Shown here: positions 56,915-64,000 of the stretch, one piece after another
How positions within the stretch are numbered: the stretch's first letter is position 1
How the letters are laid out: each line of letters begins with the position of its first letter
Source of the DNA: an uncultured SAR86 cluster bacterium
GTDB lineage: Bacteria > Pseudomonadota > Gammaproteobacteria > Magnimaribacterales > D2472
Length of the DNA: 64,000 bases
Assembly: GCA_902602595.1 (NCBI GenBank)
Contig: CACKRJ010000001.1
Location: 248,001 to 312,000 of the forward strand
Direction: 5' to 3'
Notes under the pieces: generated by a model
Told to the model about the DNA's origin: nothing
Seen by the model: only the letters and a program-made list of their open reading frames with translations
Databases searched by the model: none
Translations under genes and position numbers: made by a program

Positions 56915-57847
56915 TTATATCGATTGAAGCAATGTCTTGATCGGATTTTTGCCGGTTTGAGCGAGAATCTCTCTTGCTCCTGTAGGGCTTGTGATATTAA
57001 TTTCAGTCAAATAATTACCAATCATATCAATTCCTGCAAACATAATGCCCTCTTCCATCAGCACCTTACCAATCTCTAGACTGACTTTCAGTTGATCATC
57101 GGATAATTCACGAGCCTCACCTATGCCACCAGCTGCAAGATTACCTTTAAAACTTCCTCCTTGGGGAATCCTTGCTAATGCAATAGGAAAAGGTTTACCG
57201 TGAATGATAAGTATTCGGTAATCTCCAGCATATATTTCAGGTAAGAAATTTTGAACCATAACCATGGTTTGATAATGATTAGTGAGTGATTTAAAAATTT
57301 CTAAATGATCTGTTGAGCTTTCATCAAATTTATAAATTGAATCTCCCCCCATGCCATCAAGAGGTTTTAAAATAATAGTCGAGTATTGATTTTTAAATAA
57401 TTTAAAGTCTTCTTCTTTGCAAATCACACTTGTATCAGGCATCCAATCAGAAAATTGGAGAGCAAAAACCTTTTCATTAAATTTTTTTAAAGCTTCGGGT
57501 CGATTGATAACATTGGCACCCTCAGATTCAGCCTGAGACAGCAAATGCAATGCATTCATGTAGTCTTCATCTACGGGTGGGTCCTTTCTCATAAAAATAT
57601 AATCAATGTCCTTCAGTTGTTTAATATCATCAACCTTCTTGCTGATTTGCGGTTGATGGGTAGGATCTTGAATTTCAACGCAGTTGGCAAAAGTTTGTTG
57701 GTCTTTATAAATTAAATCTTTCATCTCGCATTGAAGAATTTGACCGCCCATTTCATAGACCTCTTGCATCCATACAATAGTTGTATCTTTTTTTGGATTT
57801 AATGAATTTAAAGGATCAGTAATAAATAGCGAGGAAGTCTCTTGCAT
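56915..57847 (-). CDS. gshB: Glutathione synthetase
   Basis: FMRKDPPVDEDYM, LKPLDGMGGDSIYK, NITSPTGAREI. Confidence 0.96.
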   Translation of the reverse strand: MQETSSLFITDPLNSLNPKKDTTIVWMQEVYEMGGQILQCEMKDLIYKDQQTFANCVEIQDPTHQPQISKKVDDIKQLKDIDYIFMRKDPPVDEDYMNALHLLSQAESEGANVINRPEALKKFNEKVFALQFSDWMPDTSVICKEEDFKLFKNQYSTIILKPLDGMGGDSIYKFDESSTDHLEIFKSLTNHYQTMVMVQNFLPEIYAGDYRILIIHGKPFPIALARIPQGGSFKGNLAAGGIGEARELSDDQLKVSLEIGKVLMEEGIMFAGIDMIGNYLTEINITSPTGAREILAQTGKNPIKTLLQSI

Positions 57848-58590
57848 TAGTATTCTCCAAATAAGCTATGGAACTTAGACAATCCGATAACAGGAGCTGT
57901 TTCAGCACGAAGTACATAATGCCCTATCTTAAGGGACTGCAGGCCTAATTCACTCATGGTCTTACGCTCAGCTGGTGAGTAACCCGATTCAGGCCCTGTG
58001 ATAATACTAATGCTTTCTAAACTCAAAATTTCATGATCTTTTATAAATTGATTAGCAATTGTATCAAGAACAAATAATCCTTCGAAATCTGAATGTATGT
58101 TTGGACTTTGCAGGCATTCTTTAAGCCCATCAAAATAATCAATACTGGGCAAATGATTGCAGCCAGATTGCTCACAAGCCCTAATCATGGCTTCTTCCAA
58201 CCGAAGATTTAATTTAGATAAGTCTTTTTTTGCTAAAGATTGATCAAAATAATCTGGTTTGTATATAAGAATTGAGTTAATGCCTAATTCAATAAGCTTT
58301 TGCAATGAGTAGATTAAATTCTCCTTTTTAATGTATGGGATTATTGCTTGATACGACTTTTGATAAGGATTTTGAACTAATACAATATCACCAACATGAA
58401 AAGATATATAAGCTTTATCAATCTCTCCAATAGTTCCTTGTGCGATCAAGCCAAAACCATCGAATAACTCCACAGGATCATTTGGTTTTAGCCTCAAAAC
58501 CTTGGCAAGGTGATGTATTTGTTTTATGTTGGTGCTCTTATAACTTGGTGCAGATAATTTAGAACAATAAATTCTTGGCTTTCTCATCAA
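57847..58590 (-). CDS. rsmE: 16S rRNA (uracil1498-N3)-methyltransferase
   Basis: KLIELGINSILIYKPDYFDQS, ITGPESGYSPAE, LRAETAPVIGL. Confidence 0.93.
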   Translation of the reverse strand: MMRKPRIYCSKLSAPSYKSTNIKQIHHLAKVLRLKPNDPVELFDGFGLIAQGTIGEIDKAYISFHVGDIVLVQNPYQKSYQAIIPYIKKENLIYSLQKLIELGINSILIYKPDYFDQSLAKKDLSKLNLRLEEAMIRACEQSGCNHLPSIDYFDGLKECLQSPNIHSDFEGLFVLDTIANQFIKDHEILSLESISIITGPESGYSPAERKTMSELGLQSLKIGHYVLRAETAPVIGLSKFHSLFGEY

Positions 58591-58615
58591 ATAATTATAA
58601 TTGGTATTTTTTATA

Positions 58616-59176
58616 ATGAGTCAAAGTCACATTATTCTTGTTAGACATGGAGAGGCATCCACAGGATGGTCTGAGCATCCTGATCCCGGGTTAAGCGCAC
58701 AGGGTTGTAGACAAGCTAAAAATTCTGGTAAGAGTTTAATTAATGAACTGTCTTCCTATCAACTGTTTTCTAGTCCAAAGAAAAGAGCTATTGAGACTAT
58801 GGAAATCATGAACCAAGGAGATAAAAAATCTTTTGAATTAGATCCTAGATTTATTGAAATACCTTCAGGCAATATTGATGCTGATAAAAAAAAAGAATGG
58901 TTGGTAAGTATTTTCACAACTCCAATTGAAGAGCTGCCTGAAGCAGTAAAAGAATGGCGTAATCAATTAATAAAATGGCTTAAAGAGGCTGAGGGTAATT
59001 TTATTGTGACTACACACTTCATGGTGATCAATGCATTGGTTTCACATATCACAAGCAATGATGCAATTTCATATTTTCATCCTGATTATGCATCTAGAAC
59101 GGAAATATTTATAAAAAATGGAGAATTAACTCAATTAATTCTGGGCGATGATAAAAAAACTGTAATTAATCTCTAA
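58616..59176 (+). CDS. Histidine phosphatase family protein (SixA/GpmB-like)
   Basis: ILVRHGEAS RHG motif; start refined to ATG 58616. Confidence 0.85.
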   Translation: MSQSHIILVRHGEASTGWSEHPDPGLSAQGCRQAKNSGKSLINELSSYQLFSSPKKRAIETMEIMNQGDKKSFELDPRFIEIPSGNIDADKKKEWLVSIFTTPIEELPEAVKEWRNQLIKWLKEAEGNFIVTTHFMVINALVSHITSNDAISYFHPDYASRTEIFIKNGELTQLILGDDKKTVINL

Positions 59177-59239
59177 AATCAGTTGAGCAATTTTTAATCA
59201 GCTGTAGAATTTATATTTTGCAGAAAAAATCTCTACTTA

Positions 59240-59506
59240 ATGACTAAAACAGTCTCACAAAAACCTAAAAATAAACCTCTTAGTGAGCAAGTAAGAAAGG
59301 CTATGAAGAAATACTTTGCAACTCTTGGTGATGCCAACCCAGCAAATGTTCATGAAATGGTTATGGCTGAGGTTGAGCCTGAACTATTGAAGGCGGTCAT
59401 GAAGTATACAAACAACAACCAATCAAAGGCTGCAAATGTTCTAGGATTAAACAGAGCCACCCTTAGGAGAAAGTTACATCGATATAACATTATAGAAAAA
59501 TCATGA
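59240..59506 (+). CDS. fis: DNA-binding protein Fis
   Basis: C-terminal NNQSKAANVLGLNRATLRRKLHRYNI HTH; upstream of purH. Confidence 0.93.
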   Translation: MTKTVSQKPKNKPLSEQVRKAMKKYFATLGDANPANVHEMVMAEVEPELLKAVMKYTNNNQSKAANVLGLNRATLRRKLHRYNIIEKS

Positions 59507-61041
59507 GCCTTATTACCCCAAAAACTGCCCTTATTAGCCTTTCAGATAAATCTAATTTAGATGAATTAATAAAGTTTCTGCTTGTCCAGAAAGTAAAAAT
59601 TATTTCAACTGGAGGGACTTATAATGCCATCAAAAAAATTACAGATAAGGTCATAGAGGTCTCAGAATTTACGGGGTTTGAAGAAATGATGGATGGTCGC
59701 GTCAAAACTTTACATCCAAAAATTCATGCTGGTATTTTGGCCAGAAGAGAAACAGATTTAGAGGTTTTGACTGAGCGAGGGTATGAGGTCATTGACATGG
59801 TCATTGTTAATCTCTATCCATTCCAAGAAACAGTCGCCTCAGGATGTGAATTTGATGAGGCTATAGAAAAAATTGATATAGGCGGACCCACCATGATTAG
59901 GTCAGCAGCAAAAAACTTCAAAGACGTTGCAGTTATTGCTGACCCAGCTGACTACGGTCGCCTAATAAATGAATGGGAAAATCAAGGAGGCATCAGTTAC
60001 GAATTTAGAAAAGAGCTTTCGCAAAAAGTTTTTCAGCTCATGGCTGAATACAATTCAGCTATTGGAAATTATCTTAAAGACATCTCGTCCAACGCGCATC
60101 TATATAACTTCAGCAAGAGTGAATCTCTAAGATATGGAGAAAACCCTCATCAAACTGCAGATTTATTAACTTTTTCTAATTTAGAGCATAAAAATATTGC
60201 CAATGCAGATGTTCTTCAAGGCAAAGAACTTTCATATAATAATATTGTAGATGCTGATGCTGCCTGGGAATGTGTCAGAGCATTTGACGAGCCAGCTTGT
60301 GTGATTGTAAAGCATGCAAACCCCTGCGGAGTTGCTGAAGCTAACTCTATTTTTGAGGCATATGACTTAGCATTCAAAACTGATCCAACGTCTGCCTTTG
60401 GAGGCATTATCGCGTTTAACAGAGAACTGGATAAAAAAACTGCTGAAGAAATTAATGCTCGTCAATTTGTTGAGGTTGTCCTAGCTACCAGTTTTGAAGA
60501 AGCGGCTTTGGCGGAGCTGGCTAAAAAGAAAAATGTACGAGTATTATGCGTCGATTTAGAACAAGATAACCCATATCCAGGCGTCATTAAAAAAGTTTCT
60601 GGAGGGATATTAGTTCAAAGCGATGACACTTTTATTGTTCCCAAAGCAGACCTTCAGTGCGTTACCAAAAGACAGCCGACCGCTGAAGAAATAAATGATC
60701 TTATGTTTGCATGGAAGGTTGCTAAATTTGTTAAATCAAATGCTATTGTTTATGTCAAAAACAGACAGACCATTGGCATTGGCGCTGGCCAAATGAGTAG
60801 AGTAATTAGTGCTGAAATAGCTAACCTGAAAGCTAAGGAGGAAGGTTTAGAGGTCAAAGGTGCGGCAATGGCCTCAGATGCATTTTTTCCATTTAGGGAC
60901 GGTATAGATAAGGCTGCTTCGAGCGGAATAGCAACAATTATTCAGCCTGGTGGATCGATTAGAGATGAGGAAGTGATTGCAGCTGCTGATGAAAATAACA
61001 TTGCTATGGTATTTACTTCAACGCGTCACTTTAGACATTAA
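59503..61041 (+). CDS. purH: Bifunctional AICAR transformylase/IMP cyclohydrolase
   Basis: ALISLSDKSNLDELI, STGGTYNAIK, GRVKTLHPKIHAGILARR, VKHANPCGVA. Confidence 0.98.
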   Translation: MSLITPKTALISLSDKSNLDELIKFLLVQKVKIISTGGTYNAIKKITDKVIEVSEFTGFEEMMDGRVKTLHPKIHAGILARRETDLEVLTERGYEVIDMVIVNLYPFQETVASGCEFDEAIEKIDIGGPTMIRSAAKNFKDVAVIADPADYGRLINEWENQGGISYEFRKELSQKVFQLMAEYNSAIGNYLKDISSNAHLYNFSKSESLRYGENPHQTADLLTFSNLEHKNIANADVLQGKELSYNNIVDADAAWECVRAFDEPACVIVKHANPCGVAEANSIFEAYDLAFKTDPTSAFGGIIAFNRELDKKTAEEINARQFVEVVLATSFEEAALAELAKKKNVRVLCVDLEQDNPYPGVIKKVSGGILVQSDDTFIVPKADLQCVTKRQPTAEEINDLMFAWKVAKFVKSNAIVYVKNRQTIGIGAGQMSRVISAEIANLKAKEEGLEVKGAAMASDAFFPFRDGIDKAASSGIATIIQPGGSIRDEEVIAAADENNIAMVFTSTRHFRH

Positions 61042-61043
61042 AT

Positions 61044-62312
61044 ATGTATATTTTGATTGTAGGGTCTGGCGGCAGAGAACATGCTTTAGCTTGGAAATGT
61101 GCGCAAGATGAATCTGTATCAGGGGTTTTTGTATGTCCAGGAAACGCAGGAACTGCTTTAGAAAATAAAGTATCTAATGTCTCTATTAATGTTGATGATT
61201 TTGCAGCAGTTAAAGATTTTTGTATTGAAAAAAATATTGCTCTTGTAATCGTAGGTCCAGAACAACCACTTGTTGACGGGCTAGTAGATTACTTGGATTC
61301 TAATGATATCAAAACCTTTGGGCCTTCTAGTACTGCTGCTCAGTTAGAGGGCTCTAAAACATTCTCAAAAGACTTTTTTATTAAATATGGTATTCCTACT
61401 GCAACTTATGCGGCCTTCGATAATTTTGATAGCGCAAAAGATCACTTAAAAAATATTTCATACCCAACAGTAGTAAAGGCAGATGGTTTAGCAGCAGGCA
61501 AAGGGGTAATTATTTGCCAAGCTGAAAATGAAGCTTTGGAAGCTTTGGTCAGTATTTTTAAAGATCAAGCATTTGGGGATGCTGGGACAAGTGTGGTTAT
61601 TGAAGATTTTTTAATTGGAGAAGAGGTAAGTTTTATAGCAGTGGTCAGTAAAGACAAAATTATCCCACTTGCAACCAGTCAAGATCATAAAGCCGTGGGT
61701 GATGGTGATGTTGGATTAAATACAGGTGGCATGGGAGCATATTCACCTGCACCCATAGTTGATGAAAAACTTCACCAAAAAATTATTGAGCAGGTTATGA
61801 AACCAACCATGCAAGGTTTAATTGCTGAAGGCTCGCCCTATCTTGGATTTTTATACGCTGGACTCATGATCAATAATGGAGAATTGAAAGTTCTTGAATT
61901 TAATTGCAGATTTGGAGACCCTGAAACTCAACCTATTTTGCTGAGATTAAAATCAAGCCTTGTTGAACTTTGTCTTTCAGCAATTGATGATCAGTTAAAC
62001 AATTATCAAATTCAGTGGACTGATGAGCATGCTTGCGGGGTGGTGATTGCAAGTAACGGGTATCCTCAAAACTATACAAAAAATAAGGAAGTAAAGATTA
62101 AATCCTCTGATGCAATTGGAATGAAGCTATTTCATGCAGGCACAAAACTTCAAGGTGATAAAGTTTTAACATCAGGAGGAAGAGTATTTTGCGCAACTGC
62201 TTTGGGCAAAGATCTGCAAGAAGCTCAATCAAAAGCGTATAATTTGGTAGAATCTGTATCTTTCGATGGAGCTTTTTATCGAAAAGATATCGGCAACAAA
62301 GGACTGAAATGA
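61044..62312 (+). CDS. purD: Phosphoribosylamine-glycine ligase
   Basis: LIVGSGGREHALAWKCA, VVKADGLAAGKGV, FNCRFGDPETQPI. Confidence 0.98.
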   Translation: MYILIVGSGGREHALAWKCAQDESVSGVFVCPGNAGTALENKVSNVSINVDDFAAVKDFCIEKNIALVIVGPEQPLVDGLVDYLDSNDIKTFGPSSTAAQLEGSKTFSKDFFIKYGIPTATYAAFDNFDSAKDHLKNISYPTVVKADGLAAGKGVIICQAENEALEALVSIFKDQAFGDAGTSVVIEDFLIGEEVSFIAVVSKDKIIPLATSQDHKAVGDGDVGLNTGGMGAYSPAPIVDEKLHQKIIEQVMKPTMQGLIAEGSPYLGFLYAGLMINNGELKVLEFNCRFGDPETQPILLRLKSSLVELCLSAIDDQLNNYQIQWTDEHACGVVIASNGYPQNYTKNKEVKIKSSDAIGMKLFHAGTKLQGDKVLTSGGRVFCATALGKDLQEAQSKAYNLVESVSFDGAFYRKDIGNKGLK

Positions 62313-62935
62313 ATCTATTAGATAATTTTATAAACGAGTGCGATATTGCTTTGAAAACATTATCATTCAAAAAAAGTGGGACTGGAAGATCATATCCAGC
62401 CAATGAAACCTCTTCTTTCCTTTCAAAAGAAGAGAAAGATCTATCAGTGCAACTCATGCGAGTAAATTTAGCTGGCGAAGTAGCAGCTCAGGCACTTTAC
62501 AGAGGTCAAGCAATGGTTTGCAAAGATGCTGAGATAAAAAATCATCTCGTGCAAGCTGGAGAAGAAGAAACAGATCATTTAATTTGGTGTAAAAAACGTC
62601 TTGAAGAGTTAAACGGCAAACCATCAATACTCAACCCTGTCTGGTATGCAGGATCATTTGCCATTGGCGCAATATTTGGAAGCTTTGGAGAAAAAACTAG
62701 CTTAGGGTTTGTCGAAGAGACTGAAAAACAGGTTGTGAAACACCTTGAAAAACATTTGGATAAAGTTTCTAAGAATGATACTGAGACAATTGAAATTTTA
62801 AAGACTATGCGTGCTGATGAAGATGAGCATGCTCAAGAGGCGATAGAAAATGGAAGTGAATCACTGTCCGAGCCAACGAAAAAAGTTATGAGCTTCACTG
62901 CAAAAGTGATGACTGGATCAAGCGCTTATATTTAA
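62309..62935 (+). CDS. coq7: Ubiquinone biosynthesis hydroxylase Coq7
   Basis: RVNLAGEVAAQALYRGQA, EEETDHLIWCKKRLEEL, ADEDEHAQEA di-iron motifs. Confidence 0.94.
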   Translation: MNLLDNFINECDIALKTLSFKKSGTGRSYPANETSSFLSKEEKDLSVQLMRVNLAGEVAAQALYRGQAMVCKDAEIKNHLVQAGEEETDHLIWCKKRLEELNGKPSILNPVWYAGSFAIGAIFGSFGEKTSLGFVEETEKQVVKHLEKHLDKVSKNDTETIEILKTMRADEDEHAQEAIENGSESLSEPTKKVMSFTAKVMTGSSAYI

Positions 62936-63678
62936 AAAGAACCTCTCATTAAGCTTTCTCCTATTAAAAAGACTTTAATTTTATTAAGTTTTAAATAATT
63001 CATATCTTCTCTAGATTTGATGCCTGACTCTGCAATAAAGATATTTTTTTGTTTGAATAAGTTTCTTAAGCGAACAGAATTATTTAGGTCAACTTCAAAT
63101 GTTTTTAAATCTCTGTTGTTTACACCTATTAAAGCGTCTTCAAAATGCTCAACTCTACGAAGTTCATTTTTATTATGCACCTCAATTAAATAATCCAGCT
63201 CTAACTTTTTAGCAATATTAACGAAATCCTCGATTTGCTCATCAGAAAGAATGGATGCAATCAATAAAATACAATCTGCACCAATCAATTTAGATTCATA
63301 AATTTGATATTTATCAATCATGAAATCTTTTCTTAAAATTGGTAAGGCAGTAATCTTCTTAATCTCTTTTATATACTCAACGCTACCCATAAAAAAATCT
63401 TCTTCCGTTAAAATTGATAATGCAGATGCTCCAAAAGCCTCATATTCAATTGCCTTTTTCACTGGATCAAATTCTTCTGCAATGACTCCTGCGCTTGGTG
63501 AAGCTTTTTTGATTTCTGCAATAATGGCTTCATCTTTGTTGGAAATATTATCTTTAAATCTTCCTCTGGGAAGATCGAGATTCTCTAAAGATCTTTTTAT
63601 TTGCTCTATAGGTAATTCTGCCTTCTTCGCAATAAGACCTGCTTTTGTATTTGCGACAATTGTTTCTAGAATACTCAT
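62932..63678 (-). CDS. trpC: Indole-3-glycerol phosphate synthase
   Basis: IIAEIKKASPSAGVI, LPILRKDFMIDKYQIYES, IGVNNRDLKTFEVDL, AESGIKSREDM. Confidence 0.96.
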   Translation of the reverse strand: MSILETIVANTKAGLIAKKAELPIEQIKRSLENLDLPRGRFKDNISNKDEAIIAEIKKASPSAGVIAEEFDPVKKAIEYEAFGASALSILTEEDFFMGSVEYIKEIKKITALPILRKDFMIDKYQIYESKLIGADCILLIASILSDEQIEDFVNIAKKLELDYLIEVHNKNELRRVEHFEDALIGVNNRDLKTFEVDLNNSVRLRNLFKQKNIFIAESGIKSREDMNYLKLNKIKVFLIGESLMRGSF

Positions 63679-64000
63679 CAGCTGTTGGATACTCGAACAT
63701 ATGAAGCTAATTTATCTGCAGCCATACCGTTATTCATTAGTTCAAATGAAAGTTCAACGCCATTTGCAATTGAATCTACCTTTCCAGCTAGATATAAAGC
63801 TGCGCCAGCATTAAGAGCAATCATATCTTGAACAGCTGATTTATCACCTGAGAACGCTTCTCTAATTAATTGCAAACTATCATCCGGTGAAGTGGCTGAG
63901 ATTTCAGACAGCGCTCCAAGAGATAAACCAAAATCTTTTGGAGAAATTTCATACTCAGAAATAGTATTATCCTTTAGCTCCGCAACATATGTGGAGTCGG
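63678..64000 (-). CDS. trpD: Anthranilate phosphoribosyltransferase, 5' part outside window
   Basis: Frame stays open to the window edge (DSTYVAELKDNTISEYEISPKDFGL...ALNAGAALYLAGKVDSIANGVE). Confidence 0.88.
   Translation of the reverse strand, partial: DSTYVAELKDNTISEYEISPKDFGLSLGALSEISATSPDDSLQLIREAFSGDKSAVQDMIALNAGAALYLAGKVDSIANGVELSFELMNNGMAADKLASYVRVSNS

Noticed and set aside
62098-62457. 119-aa minus-strand ORF over the purD/coq7 junction
   Set aside because: Overlaps two well-supported genes on the other strand; looks like a shadow ORF
63320-63814. 164-aa plus-strand ORF opposite trpC/trpD
   Set aside because: Antisense to clear trpC/trpD coding sequence; composition mirrors the antisense frame

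Overview
This is an AT-rich (judged by eye), very compact, mostly housekeeping segment of a gammaproteobacterial chromosome. Gene content and style (many TonB/carotenoid-oxygenase/thiolase genes, tiny intergenic gaps) suggest a marine, streamlined SAR86-like lineage; that assignment is inference. Recognisable blocks are: nth(partial)-glyA-nrdR-ribD-ribB(A/X)-ribH-nusB; DUF3604; purA-hflC-hflK-miaA-PII-waaA; an LpxL-like acyltransferase and a glycosyltransferase/methyltransferase/(alpha/alpha)6-barrel cluster; ilvE; phosphomannomutase-slmA; mrcA; aroKB; gltB and gltD (divergent); hemE; a TonB-dependent receptor; a lipid/apocarotenoid-type catabolic region (two thiolases, carotenoid oxygenase, nitronate monooxygenase, acyl-CoA ligase, two saccharopine-dehydrogenase-like proteins, ALDH); an FG-GAP lipoprotein; a CobW-type GTPase; tRNA(CAU); yrbL-like; rpoD-dnaG-ruvX-tonB-gshB-rsmE; fis-purH-purD-coq7; trpC-trpD(partial). 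The most unusual observations are two apparent scars of tyrosine-recombinase activity. (1) gltD has no usable native start and is fused in frame to what reads like the N-terminal DNA-binding segment of a phage-type integrase, beside a 10-bp tandem repeat and an inverted gltB. (2) A 59-bp exact duplication of the 3' part of the tRNA(CAU) gene brackets a ~1.6 kb integrase-less islet. The islet carries only a CobW-family GTPase and four TGGTTACCA arm-site-like repeats. Convergent gene junctions are also extremely tight, three of them sharing nested stop codons. No CRISPR array, rRNA or phage structural gene was seen. All family calls are from reading the sequences; no database search was run.
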